Source of the DNA: Lyophyllum atratum
Lineage: Eukaryota > Basidiomycota > Agaricomycetes > Agaricales > Lyophyllaceae
Assembly: GCA_014905825.1 (NCBI GenBank)
Contig: JACGCN010000021.1
Coordinates: 310,001 to 374,000, forward strand
Direction of reading: 5' to 3'
DNA: 64,000 bases
The position numbers and the translations under genes were made by a program. How positions within the stretch are numbered: the first letter of the stretch is position 1; every line of letters starts with the position of its first letter. Below the pieces are notes generated by a model. The model was not told the origin of the DNA, ran no database searches, and saw nothing but the letters and a program-made list of their open reading frames with translations. Shown here in pieces: positions 1 to 12,270 of the stretch.

Positions 1-277
1 AAGAGCATCTGATCATTGTGACATGAACACGAATTTGACATGAAGGTATTTTCAACCCGAGCCACGAGATCGGCCAGGGCTTGCCCGATAATAAGGCGAT
101 GCGTCATGTCATTCTTGTAACAAATCCCTATTGCCGGTACGTTCGGAAAGAGGAGGCAATGGAGCCGCCTATCCGTATTTAAGGCTCGAGACATGCACCA
201 TTCACTGGCCAGTCGCTCCCACCGGCTTTTCCTCCTCATCCGTCAATCATCCCTCTTACGCATCACTCCATATCACC

Positions 278-830
278 ATGATGACCTCCTTTACCACGAC
301 CTTCATCCTCGCCATCCTCTCCCTCCTCACGCTCGTCGCGTCTGCACCTATCAATGCACGAGATGTATTTGTGCCGCCTGTCTTGTACCCCCACGCTGGA
401 ACAGTCTGGAAAGCGGGATCCACTCACAATGTTACCTGGTATGTACCGAACGCGATTCCTGCAAGCATGAGACCAATCAATTTTGCCCCTAGGGATGTCA
501 CCAACCCTCCTGCCCAGATCACGAACAAGGTCGGAATGATCGTCCTCGCGAAGGGTGACCGGCTCGTCGGCCTAGGTGAGATCAACTTTGCTCGGGGTAG
601 CATTCGTAGCTGACAATCGCTTAATAGACACTCCATTGGCGAAGGGCTTCGACATCTTGAAGGGCAGACAAGAGGTCAGGATCCCCGCTGACACTGCGCC
701 TGGCGATGACTATTCCATCGTCGGTAAATCCCCTTTTTTGGCTCCATGCTTCGGTCGGTCAACTGACTTTGCTTTTATAGTGTTTGGAGACTCCGGCAAC
801 AATGGCCAGAGGTTCACCATCACCAAGTAA
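278..830 (+). CDS. Small secreted Kre9/Knh1-like protein (short form, no GPI tail)
   Basis: Four exons fit: 278-438, 493-575, 628-723 and 781-830, giving 129 aa with phases that close exactly. The start is the first of two adjacent ATGs at 278 and 281, followed by a hydrophobic signal peptide ending near the Ala-Ser-Ala run. The mature part carries the N-terminal Kre9/Knh1-like pattern: VxxP..., a gap, G(S/T)xHNVTW, a GDDYSIV segment and a final FGDSGN block. Intron 1 is 54 nt without a stop, so the frame reads through it; splicing is favoured because it restores NVTWDVT. The protein stops directly after the folded domain and lacks the Ser/Thr-rich stalk seen in the gene just downstream. The likely place of action is the cell wall or outside the cell. 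Function in beta-glucan assembly is a family-level guess only. Confidence 0.8.
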
Positions 831-1300
831 GGAGACGCACGCGTCAGCTGTGCTTCACGCTCCACAAAACGACCTACGCACCAGGTGCCTATGATCGCTA
901 CGACACTGACACTACCTTCACATATTCACGGACCTGAATCAAACCATCAGTCAACGAACTCTTCACGGACACATTTGTACATCCCACGCACCTCCACTGT
1001 TCGCTTTCTAACTGTATACTTAATTACCTTATCTCAACATAATGATCACTAGGCCTGCGCCGGCTGCCATGTTGCTGTCCATATGTAAGTATGTTGTGGA
1101 ATTCAGATTCGAAGCCTGTTGAATGGCGAAAACAGACCGCCACGCGCATATGCCATCAAATGCCAATATCATGTGATGTTGAGCCGGTAAAGTACTTAAA
1201 CGAACTTGGCTCTGAACATGGAGTTTGACGGATTTCAGTGGTTGCTCCCCATCTTCCATCACAGTCCACGTCGACGTCTCTTCAAGCGCAGGCGGCCTTC
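831..1300. other. Intergenic stretch between the two Kre9-like genes
   Basis: About 470 bases without a supportable gene. It must hold the 3' end of the first Kre9-like gene and the promoter of the second. No clear TATA box or repeat was recognised. Confidence 0.5.
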
Positions 1301-2211
1301 ATGATGTTTGCTTTTACGATCTTATGCATTTCCTTCCTCGTTTCCCTTGTTCATGCCGGCCCCCTGACTATGCGGGACGTTTTCTCACCTCATATCATAA
1401 GTCCTAATGAGAAGTCGGTATGGCCTGTGGGAACCAAGCAGACGGTCACTTGGTATGTGCTTTCTGTAGATATCAAAGGCTGCTTCTAATTATTGCGTTA
1501 CAGGGAGACCAAGGATATTCCGCCTGACTCGCAACTTTCGAATCCAAACGGAAAGGTCGTCTTGGGACATCTCGGACCCACTGGTGGATTGAACCTTGAC
1601 ATTGGTGAATAGAACGATCGTTTCGGGCAGCTCCGAGCCATGCTAAAACAAACCGGTCACTTCAACAGATAACCCTCTTGCTCAGAACTTCAAGCTCCGG
1701 CTCGGGAAAGTGGAGATCACTGTACCATCCGTTGCTCCCAGGGATGACTATATCATCGTCTGTGAGTACCCACCCGATAGCCATCTCATATATATCGCTA
1801 AGCCTGTCGCTAGTGTTCGGAGACTCCGGTAACGCCAGCCCGTCATTTGCTATCACGCGCATCACAGGCGGGTCCAACTCGACTACAAGTTCAACCTCCG
1901 GCTCTTCAGCACGATCCTCCGATGCCAGCGCCTCCGTCTCAACACCTATAACGGAGCCTATCCCAATCAGCGGAACTACGATCACTGGTGGAACCGGGCC
2001 TACAGTCACCTTCAGCGACACCCTATCCTCGACTCCCATACCTACCCAGACTGCTCCCAACACTACACCCAGCACCACCCCGACAGGCACCGGTACCAGT
2101 GTTCCTGCTTCAACGACGAGCAACTCTGCGTGGGCTTCGCGTCAATTGGGCGCAGTCCAGACATTGTCCTCTGTCGGTGTCGCTTCGCTGCTTCTTACCA
2201 TCCTCCTTTGA
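1301..2211 (+). CDS. Kre9/Knh1-like secreted protein with Ser/Thr stalk and GPI-like tail
   Basis: Four exons (1301-1452, 1504-1604, 1669-1761, 1814-2211) give 247 aa with exact phase closure. Intron positions match those of the upstream paralog: the first splits the Trp codon of the VTW motif, the second splits an Asp codon before NPLA, the third precedes FGDSGN. A signal peptide (about 20 residues) leads to the Kre9/Knh1-like domain (about residues 22-130). A long Ser/Thr/Pro-rich stalk follows and then a hydrophobic C terminus preceded by small residues, the layout of a GPI-anchored cell-wall protein. This belongs to the Ser-Thr-rich GPI-anchored membrane family common in Agaricomycetes. 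The tandem arrangement and shared introns show a local duplication. Confidence 0.85.
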
Positions 2212-2988
2212 TAGTGTCCTATTTTTGGACTCACCCTCGGGTTACTCATCTTGACGCCTCTTTCCTGACAATTTCACGAACACTCTAATGTACCACCATC
2301 ATCATCAGCACCACTCACATCTTCCAACGAACTCTTATTACCATCGAACTTGCCATGTACCATGACGCACATCTTCAGGAATATATCCCACAAGCTAGCG
2401 GCAATTTATATATATAAGATAACCCAAGGGGCCCGGCCAGCCCTGGCTGGGGACTCCGGCAAGGGTGTGACTCTATTGAGGAGGGCGTCAAGTATCCTCT
2501 GTCTAGTGAACCAAGATGACCGTAAAGATAAGTAAATGGGGAGCGCATCTTCGCATAGCGAGCGTCGAACAATCGAGGTTCGGTGATGTCGTGGGTCGGG
2601 GATGAGGAACAAGAAGATCATGTATGGGAGATGGGAGAGGCGGGACCAGATGGACTGCCGGAGCCCGCCCACCCCTCTCCTCTGGTCGTATGGGACGATA
2701 GGATATGTGTAAAGGGGGAGCGTGGATAGTAAGTATAATGACAACAAATTTAGCTTTACTGATACAGAGGAGATGGAACCTTCTATCGTTGTGCCTGTCG
2801 CTGTATGGACGAGCTTCTAAAACCTGCGTGAAAAATCGTGGTGCGCGAGGAGAGGAAGGGGTGATGTGACGCGGGGAGATGGATGATGAAGATGAAGATG
2901 GGGATGATGGTGATCTAAATTTGGGGCAGAGCGGATGATGAGGGTGCTGAGGATGACGCTGACGGTGGCGATGTTACGGAGGCACCGA
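2212..2988. other. Intergenic region
   Basis: Between the convergent Kre9-like and RlpA-like genes. Only short overlapping frames on both strands with no recognisable protein. It contains the 3' untranslated parts of both neighbours. Confidence 0.5.
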
Positions 2989-3656
2989 TCAAGGGCTCCA
3001 GCCTTTGGCCATGAAGTGCCATGAGATCTTGATCACACCGACGCTGGGGTTGTCGAGCTTGGAAAAGAGCGAGGGGGACATGTCTGGAAGAGATGATGAG
3101 TGATGAGTCGTATGCTAAAACAAAGGAGGAGAAGCATACCGAGGTCTTCAGTTGAGCAAGACTCGCAGCTGTCCCTGGTCTTGCCGTAGGCCTTCTTTCC
3201 GTTCTTGGTGTTGACGATTTCGACCCACTGACAATGATCATCAGTATGAGAGGAACAGAACCACGACACAGGTATACTAACTTGATCGCAGTTGGCGCCA
3301 CCGTTAGCGTCGTATCGCTTCTTGGATATGGCTACAATAGGATCGCTGTCTACGTTCCGCTTTCCACAGTTGCCTAGGCCTATCAAAGGACGACATGACG
3401 TCAGTCATCGTCGCACCCCATCGGCGAATGAGATATACTGACCGACGTGAAACCAGGTACCCTGAAGTAGATTGACGATGATTGTAAGTTCAAAGCGCGG
3501 TATGGGGATTGTGGAAAGGCTTACCCTGCCGACATGCGTGACTCTCTTCTCGAGGTCGACCGTGGTGGCGTTAGTATACGTCTCAGGCAGGGGAGACGCG
3601 ATCGTGACAGCAATAGACGCGAAAAGGGCGAAGAGGAAAAGTGCGACGCGATACAT
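2989..3656 (-). CDS. RlpA-like double-psi beta-barrel secreted protein (expansin/barwin-like)
   Basis: Five exons on the minus strand (3656-3525, 3461-3443, 3379-3282, 3227-3140, 3083-2989) give 143 aa. The N terminus is a clear signal peptide (hydrophobic to about residue 20). The rest is the double-psi beta-barrel typical of fungal RlpA-like, barwin-related and riboflavin-aldehyde-forming-enzyme-like proteins: GTWFHVGLGNCGK, a Cys in GANCDQ, the GKKAYGKTRDSC segment with a nearby second Cys, then a DMSPSLF helix and a VGVIKISW end. The four visible Cys could form two disulfides. Exon 2 is only 19 nt; its inclusion is needed to join the motif in frame. Likely secreted and acting at the wall; no catalytic activity can be inferred. 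Many Agaricomycete relatives are induced in development, but nothing here shows regulation. Confidence 0.88.
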
Positions 3657-6470
3657 GGTGTGGTAGTTGTGGGAGTAGGTCGTGGTTATGGACTGACGTT
3701 AGGATGGGGTTCGGCGTCGAGGGAAGGGGCAAGGGAGCTGCGGGGGTGAATCGGCAACGGCATTTTGGACCAAATCGCTGGGGCTTTTATACTTCGAGGG
3801 TGGCGAGGCACTTACGCACCAGTGCGTGTTTGGCTCATCATCATAACACAAAATAGCTCCGGCATGGCAGGTAACATTAAGGCAGGTACACAAACGGCGA
3901 CGCGCAGAGCGGCGTTGACAGGTTTATCACCCCCATATCCGGAGCAATTCAGGTGATGCCGTCCCAAGTGTTTTTAGGGTCCAGGTCGGTGACCTGGGCA
4001 GCGGGCTTAAATTAAATCAGTCGTAAAATAAAAAGGGTTAGGAGGTCCCCCAGTCCCCAGAATCTCAAGTGGGCGTGGGTCCTGACGCGGTCCTTTCGGA
4101 TCCTCTGGAATTCACGAGCCTGCATCCCTTCGAACGGGGAAGACTGAAGAGTGATGAGCGAGCACGCGTGTGTGGCATCCGCTGGAGTCTTCGGAGGACC
4201 TTCGGACCGCGGTGATCCACGCGTCTAGCGCGTGGGCGAGCGGCATTGTCTTAATTTTGACAGTTATGAAACATGTTATTATGTGCACCCTTGGCTAGAT
4301 ACCTTTTGGGACAACAGGTGTTGCGGGGGGGAGGCAGAGTAAAAGCGTGATAACAGGGATGGGAACAAGAGAGTTATCTAATCGGACCCCGTTTATCTAA
4401 CGCGGTGATTGCCACTATGTTACGAGCACAACAGAGACACAACAAGTGAAGTGAAAGTTTTTTGATGGGCTCAGTCGATGACGCGGAGGATGGCGACTCG
4501 AACGCGTACGTCGACGTCTTGCATTGTCCTTTTCCCCCCCTTTCTCACTCCAGCGTGCGTCTTGTTCCCAACCGCAAAATAAGAGGGTCGTTTTGACTCG
4601 TGTCGGCGACGGCAGCATGGTCATTGGTTGCTTTGTTTTCCCTTGTGCCGTCCATACCAACTCGTCCATGAGGCCGGAGGCATTTGTAATTCGCAGAAAC
4701 CTCCATGACCATGAGAAAAAAGAACGTACGTATTGCCGGTCTTCTGTTTTCTGCGTCGACTCCGGATTTTCCAGAGACTCTGACCGCGAAGTTGGGACGC
4801 TGGCACTGAGTTTAAGCTTGCCTTCGCTTTCTGAAACTACCGGAAACTACCTGCAATGCTCAAGTGAAGATTCACTCTGGCATCGCACCTAATTCTGACC
4901 CGCTGATCCCCCGAGTCGGCATCGCAGGGTAATCCTTCCAGGTCTAGGCAGGGTTTGGGTATACATCCCGCATTGTATCCACTACGAAGGAACCGTCCGC
5001 ACAGACTCTTTCGGCATTCTCGTCGCACCTATGTGTACTGCTTACGAGAGCTGAAGGAACATGTATCGCGGCTCATCTTACGAGAACATGCTTGAAGCTC
5101 TTTACACGCGACTTGGCTTTATCCGGACGGAACATGCCGCTAGAGGAGAGCCTACGGTCCCCACCCTGTTTCAAACATATCGACGACCCATCGATCACCT
5201 TCATTTTTTTTCGAGGGCGCTTTGGGAGGAGTTGTCAGCGAGTTGTACACCGCTTACCGGAGATGAAATCAGACAGAACGAGAAACGCGTGGATCAAAGT
5301 CTTTATCACGAACCTGCATAACACGCTTTGATCTAATCCGCAGCGAATGCAGCTTGCCATCGCAAGGGTCTAAACTCTACCAGGATCAGTGCACGACGCC
5401 ATCACAAAGGATTGAGCGTAACATTCTCTGGTGTTCACCGCCCACTGTCTTTAACTCAGGGCCATATTGGGTGTTGCGATCGACCCCCGCAGGTTTCCAT
5501 ATCCAGATCCCTCGACCATCTCCAGCCATCGCTCCGCTAGCTTAAACATCATATATGTATCAATTGAAGTGCTCGGCCATCTTGGAGATCAAATCGCGGC
5601 GCATAGGGATGGCTAGCAGTCGGCGGCCAGTAACCTCGAGGCTCTTCATCCCATCCGAGACGCCACTCGTTGTCGGATTATTAATATTGGGGTCTGCGAA
5701 TTAAAATTTATTAACAAAAAGCTTGCAAGGATTCATGTATATTTCATCATTGACATCCATTTACCCCGTTGCATGGAAGCATATTTGCGCGAGGCACAAA
5801 TTTCCCAGAGGTACAACTGTCTCTCAATGTTCGTGTCCAGGACGACTTGTCAAATCATACTACCACGAGTTTGAACGACTTCAGCGCCCGGTTGGCGGTG
5901 GTGTTATAAACCCGGTGTGAGTTTCGTACCTCCTGTGAACGCATCACAAACATGGGCTAGAGGAGGACGAGTATCTTTGACGTTAGCTATGTTGACGGAC
6001 ACCCTGCTCCAAAAAATGGAACGAGGGGTCAGGGGTATATGACGTCAAGAGGGAACTAAGACAGCTCGCTGGGGTAAAATTTGAGGACCGCCCGCGGGGA
6101 AGCCACGCTGTCGTCTCTTTGCTTACCTCCGAGCGATCATTCACCGTCTGTGGCTGCGATTCCGGGTGCGACCAGCTTCATCAAATCAGGGGACACTTTG
6201 ATATGCGCTGAGTTATCACCCATGAAAGCAACGTCGCCAGCTTCAATAAATAAACGCGCTCAGACGACGCGTCGCGACATTCATTATGTCATCACGTGGA
6301 TCTGCACATGATATCCACCTGACTCAGTGGCTGCACAGTGCACAGCTTTCGGGCCACCATCGTCACTGGCTGCTACTTTGACCGTTACTGGTTAACCAGT
6401 GCATTATACTGACCAACGCAGAAGTTGAAGCGCAAAAGCCGCTTCAACTACCTAACTACAGTCGCATAAT
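3657..6470. other. Long gene-poor region
   Basis: About 2.8 kb between the divergent RlpA-like and Bzz1-like genes. Several 60-120 codon frames exist (for example 4524-4892 and 5061-5321 on the plus strand) but none shows a motif, a signal peptide or plausible splice extension. I see no RNA gene or transposon signature. Confidence 0.5.
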
Positions 6471-9400
6471 ATGCAGTCTCGCGGCCAAAGTTATGGTCAA
6501 ACCCTTCCAGTGAAGTCAATCAACTCGATCTATTGCTAGTGTGGCTGACTCCGCACGGCTCGCGATCTCTCTTCTAGGACCAAGTGGAACGGGTAGCCAC
6601 ATTATTTGACGCGCATCTAGAGATGATAAGCGATGTAAGCCTCCATGCAGGACGGAAGGATCCCAGGATCCCCGCTAACCAAGTTAACCCAGGTTCGAGA
6701 ACTGTATCGGGACCGTGCTGCACTTGAAAGGGATTATGCTGCGAAACTGCAACTCCTAACCAAGAAGGCTCTCGAAAAGAAGAATAGAGTGGAAGCATCG
6801 ATCGCGCTTGGCGAGCATCCTACCAAGGCATGGGATGCCAACTCGCTCATGAAGAAGTGGAGTCCCCTATACCCTACTGAGATGTGTCGCGAAACTGATC
6901 AACTGACATGGCATCCGCAGTTCTTTGAACGCGGCGTATACTGAGCTCATGGACTCTCTGGTCACTACCGCTCAAGATCACGTAAGTATCGCGGACAACT
7001 TAACTTCCCAAGTCGTGGATGTCTTGAAAGGGGTTGAGAAGAAGAACGAAGAGGCTAAGAAAAAAGTGCACCGTCTTTTATGGATTCTGGAAAAACTTGC
7101 TCGTCTAAGTGCACTTTCTCCTTCCAGGAAATGCAATTCTTCCAGAAGTTGGTTAGTGACAGAGATCGCGTCTATGCTGACCGACTCAAGGTCCGTTTCT
7201 ATGTCGATCTCATATTTCCGCCCCATTCATATTTTACTCTTGACAGAGCAAGCAAAAAGTGAGCGAAAGGCATCCTGAAGATGGAGCTTATGTTTGGAAT
7301 TGGCTGATATGGACCGACAGTACGATGAAGACTGCGTTGAAGTCGAGGCGTATCGCCAGAAGCAGGTACTAGACCCCGTGATTCCTTAATTTCAGAATTC
7401 CGTTACATCATATTTACAGGGTCGTGCCCACGATGACAAGCATGCAGATCGCGCCGCGAAGCAAGCAGAGCAGCAACGCAGCGACATGCTGAATAGCAAG
7501 AAGTGCGATTCTCGTGTATCATGTTCAGATTGACTGAGCTAAAAGGCCTGAACAGCGTTTATCTAATCTCTATCGCCATCGCAAACAGCACGAAAGCTAA
7601 ATTCTACGACATTGATCTACCGGAACTTGAAGATGTACGTAGATACGCGATTTAAATGCTGATTACTGCTGACACGATGCTCTAGCAATTTCGTGCGTCA
7701 TTCGGTTTTTGAAGTGACGCATCGGTCGATTATTCCTTCTTAGAACTCCTCCAGCGGCGCCTTGTGGAAAGGTTTACCAAAATTCTTCAACACTCGCAAG
7801 CCTTGCAACTCCGGCATCTAGACTCCCTAAAGAGTCACCTTAATCGTGTGGAGGCAGCCCTCGAACGGATCGATGTCACGAAAGATCAAGACCTGTTCAT
7901 CGACCATAATCTAAGACCATTCACAGCTCCAAGTGACTGGGAATTCGAGCCTTGTTCCACTCACTATGATACCGTGAGTGCACCGTCCTCATATAAAGCA
8001 TCGGAAGCCGAATTCGTGTTCCAGAGTGAAATGAGCATCGAGCCTGCTCCTAAGATATTCCTACAAAACAAACTCAGTAGAGCCCGATCCAAACTGGAAG
8101 AGCTTGCTCCTCTGATCAATGCGAAACGTTTGTTCCAGCCTAGAATATCTATTACGCCGAGAAGCTGAAATTGTCCCTAGACAGAGAACAGGACCAGGTT
8201 TCTGGCCAGGTCTTTTCATATAAGGCCGATCACACACTCAGCAATATCGATGAAGTTTCGGACGTAAGTGCCCTGATGTGCCGAACCGAATACCTCGTAA
8301 AACCTGGGGTTATTTTTGTAGAATTTCCTAGAAGCGCAACATCAGCTCACGTCTTATACAACATCGGAGATGATCTTACAGGCAGAGATAGAGGCCATCG
8401 TCGCCGCTATTGGAGGTGAGTTTCAGAGCCAGAGTATTTTTTTGTGCAGAGTTATTTAGCGTATGCTACGAACAGATGACGAGGGTGCCCGCCAGCCTCA
8501 TTCATTTAAAAGCTCTTCATTCTCCATTCCAACACAGTGCGGATATTGCAAGGTACGGTTCCTCAATAATCGGGTGTCTCCGCTCAACGTCTCTCATCAT
8601 AGACCTCGATCTGGGGATTAAGCAAGCAGGGCAAAACCTGCAAACTGTGCGGGATCTCCGTTCATTCCAAATGCGAGCTCAAGGTGGGATCGCCGTTCTG
8701 CATATGGATTCCTATCAAGAAGACCTGTTCACACGATATGCCAGGTACCTGCAGACTGTCGGCAGGCAGGGCCCGTCAAGCCTCAGTCATCTATTCGCCA
8801 AAGCGCGTCACTTTCTCGTACAACGTCTCGAGGTGCGCTCTCCGGGGACCATCGCTCCTTCCATTCATTCAATTCTCCTCCCGCAGTATCAGCCACTCAG
8901 CCTCCGACCGCATCGTCCTTCGTGCAGTCCACCACGGAAGAGTCAACAGAGGAGTCATATCCAGCTGCCCGTGTATTGTTCGATTTCACTCCAACCTCTG
9001 AGTTTGAACTGCTGGTTTCTGGTATTCAACCGTTTTAACCCCAATCCCCTTAGGTCTGATTGTTATATTCACACAGAGGACACTATTGTCCATGTGGTGG
9101 AGCCGGATGACGGGTCTGGATGGGTCAAAGTCGTCGACATGCAGGGAAGAGATGGACTAGTGCCTGCCTCGTACCTTGAGCATGACGTCGCTAGTCAAGC
9201 GCCGGCCACTCAAGGAGGGTCCGGGCAGTATGGTAAGTGCTTTCCAATTCGATGCACACTGGTGATCAATTCGTAGGATGTGCATAGTGCGTGCCATATA
9301 TGCATACAGTGCACAAGGCCCGGACGAGCTGGCTCTTATCGAAGGCCAGACACTGGAGCTTACGAGTGGACCATCAGGTGGTCAATATTACGGCGACGGT

Positions 9401-9587
9401 TGGTGGGAAGGTGAGATCGCTGCATTGCTTGCTGCCATGCCCTTGTATCGATCAGTTGGCTTCTGTGACAGGGTTCGATTCCAAGGGGGCGAAAGGCATT
9501 TTTCCCAGCAACTATGTATGTGTATCACTATGAGATAATCCGTCTCACTTCAAACTTATCGATACTCGTTAGGTGGAGATGGCCTGA
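6471..9587 (+). CDS. BZZ1: Bzz1-like F-BAR / C1 / tandem SH3 actin-endocytosis protein
   Basis: About 21 exons give roughly 660 aa. The start at 6471 begins MQSRGQSYGQTLP, then exons 6578-6634 and 6693-6856 build the F-BAR domain (EALYRDRA-type helix, LVTTAQDHV, KNEEAKKK, EMQFFQKLVSDRDRVYADR). The middle has a coiled-coil tail with SNIDEVSDNFLEAQ. A complete C1 zinc finger follows (H, CGYC, CKLC, H, C, C ligands all present, about 8500-8780). Two SH3 domains end the protein: ARVLFDFTPTSEFEL... and VRAIYAYSAQGPDEL...GWWEG, closing at NYVEMA. This is the order of Bzz1, which links membrane curvature to WASP/Arp2/3 actin assembly at endocytic sites. The stop at 9585-9587 lies in a tiny last exon. 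Introns are short and GT-AG; one exon is 7 nt (near 7686). Confidence 0.9.
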
Positions 9588-12270
9588 TTCGATCGTTTTT
9601 TTGTCATTACCATCTATTTATGTACCCATCTTCAAATACGTGCATGGATATTCGCCACGCCCCACGCTCAATCGTATGGCGGTAAACTTATTTCACCAGA
9701 GGAGTACAGGGTCATCAAGGCTTCTCCGAGATAATCAAAGTCGCCGCCCTCGGTAGACATGTCACGCGTGCACATAACTACATCAGGAGCTCTTAGAGTA
9801 GATGATTCAGGTTCGACCCATCATCCTGAACTGTCAGTAATTTGAAAAGACGGGTAAATAAAAGGTCCCACACAAAGGCTAAATTATTGTGCTCGTCTAC
9901 AGGTCTGAGCATGGTACGGAAGATTGCGTGTTTCGTTTGGCATGTCGAATCCATTGGACCCAAGTGACGTTCTTGAGAAGCCCGCGGCACAAGTCCTGAG
10001 AAGGTAGCTAGGTCGTGGGGTTAGCAGAGCTAGGACTGAGGTACTGGATGCCTCCGTCATGAGGTGCAGGCATGGCGTATCCTAATCGACGTGTGCCAGA
10101 GTGTAATGAGGAGGCTTACAGCACACCTATACGAGGATCGAGCCCAACGAAGCAAAGGGGCAGTTCTGTCAGAGCCCAGATCCTGGAGAGGTCTCTGACA
10201 ATATCAAAAGCGCGGAATAACTTCCCAGCCTTAGATGTGACAGGCAGTTAAGTTGCCTGGACGCCGACAACGTCTTTTTTCACTGTTACTGTATCTGTAT
10301 TCAAAAACTTGGCGAACCAGGTTCTGGCATACTCAGTCCCCTCGTTCCAACGGCCCATCAAGGCTAGGGCAAATATGGCCTTGGGGGAATGCGACCATTG
10401 GTAGGGTAGGGTGGCGAGGATATGGTGTGGGAGAAAACGGTATCGGAGGGCCAGAGGTGGAAGTGGGATGGTCGATAACGATTCTAGGAGGCGACCCAAG
10501 CTGTCACGCTATCTTGACACGCAAAAAGCAATGGGGACTAAACGCCGGCCAGAGGAGAAACCCTTGACAACGATTTTCCGACTTACCAGGTTTGTGGTCC
10601 ACGATCGTGCGTTTGGAATGACCGTCCTTTGATGTTTCCACCAGCTACTATCTTTTACCTTATTTTCAGTGGCTCTCTACCTCAAAACCCCCATGCGAGA
10701 CGCAAGAGAGGTCATATTAGACCGTGATTCGACAGTGGGGATGTTCGGCTCCAGGATGCAATCGCCCAAAGGAATCTTCTTCTGAATCCATGAGGCTTCT
10801 TACGTGTCAGGAGGGAGTGTTCCTATCGATGGGGAGTGGGTAGAATTGGAATTAATGAGCTTCAAGAGCCATGAAAGGAAAGGAAAATCGTACGTGACTA
10901 CATTGTGGGGTGGCTTCCGTGACAGGACCATACGACACTGCGAAACCTTCGCGAAAATTCATGAAGCGCGACGAACACGAGTCCAACGAGTTCATGCGTT
11001 AAAAACCGTCGAGGCTTTCCTTTCCACAGAGTCAAAGAACCTCTCCCCTCGCCCCTCATCCCAGTTTGATACCTCGTTCCTCTAAAAATCGATATCACTG
11101 TTGGTCGATGGTCCTTCCTCCAGTCGGTCTTAAGCTGGCACACGGGCTTAGGACATGAGACATCAAAGGTTCAACCGCTCCCAGTTTCTCAATTTAGAGG
11201 TTGGTCCAATTTTTTGTTACCGTAAGGCCCGGCTCATTGGCTGTAGGTCTTGAAAGCCATAGCCGTCGCAATCAGTGAACCCCTGGAAAGCGAAGCCAGA
11301 AATAATCGTCCTGCGCATTAACCGTCAATAACTTCCAGATAGCTAGGCTGCCCTGCAGATGCAACGACAGTGAGCCGGTACGTTGAGATACCGAGTCGAC
11401 CCAGAAGAGACCTGTGAGTCCAGATGCAATTGGTGTAATTCCTTCCTGACTCGGGGAGGTCATGCGTCGCAGATCAACACAGCGGTAGCCCTCAGCGCGG
11501 GAGCCATGCCATAGGCCACCGCTCGCAACAGCACGGACCTCGCGTCATAGTTTTTGAGCAGTCAGAGGGAGCTGTACGGCCTTTGCTTCTCCTCGCAAGC
11601 TCGCCAGCTGAACCAGTCGTGCTGTGTACATAACTATCTCGCCCGGTATCGTCATCACAGTCGCCTTCTCCGAGTAACTTCCGGGGCCCTTGGTGCGTTC
11701 GCCAGGTGCCACGAGGCTACTCCTGCGATGGATGACTGCAATGACGATTCCGCTGCAGACAAGGAGTGATACACGCACGCTGTTTCGGCGAGGGCCTTCT
11801 TTCCTTTTCTCGTAGTGCTCGAGGTTATTGTTGATCCTGGCCCGTCACGTTCCTGGCAGGGTGTATACATCGTAGAAAGGCCTTGTCTGATAAGCAGTGG
11901 AATGCGACCCTGGCAGTACAAGGTCTAAACTCTATCCCGCGAAGCCGAACCCAGCTTAACGCGAATACCTGCCCCCTTCATTGCACATCACTTCAAACCA
12001 GAGCATGCGTTTACCGCGCTCCGAGTCGGGTTTTTGTAAAAGCACCCGTCCCCTCAACAATGACCACCTGTATATGACACTGCGCCTTATTTGAGTGAGA
12101 CGGTTACCCTTGCAACTGCACCCTTCCCTCGCGAACCCCTTCGAAGCCGCGTGATATCTATCACGTGCGATCTGGCAATAACTTACCGTCGTCTAACTCG
12201 AAGCGAAACCGTTTAACAAAAGCAAAAGTAATACAGGTAACAGTATAATAATACAAGTTCATCAACTATA
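9588..12270. other. Gene-poor region
   Basis: About 2.7 kb between convergent Bzz1-like and CAF1 genes. Short frames such as 10248-10499 minus, 10804-11085 plus and 11272-11463 minus look protein-like in composition but could not be joined into a family I recognise. It may hold an unrecognised gene or decayed sequence. Confidence 0.45.

Noticed and set aside
131..277. Upstream start at 131 for the first Kre9-like gene
   Set aside because: The extra 49 residues precede a clear signal peptide starting at 278; a signal peptide must be N-terminal.
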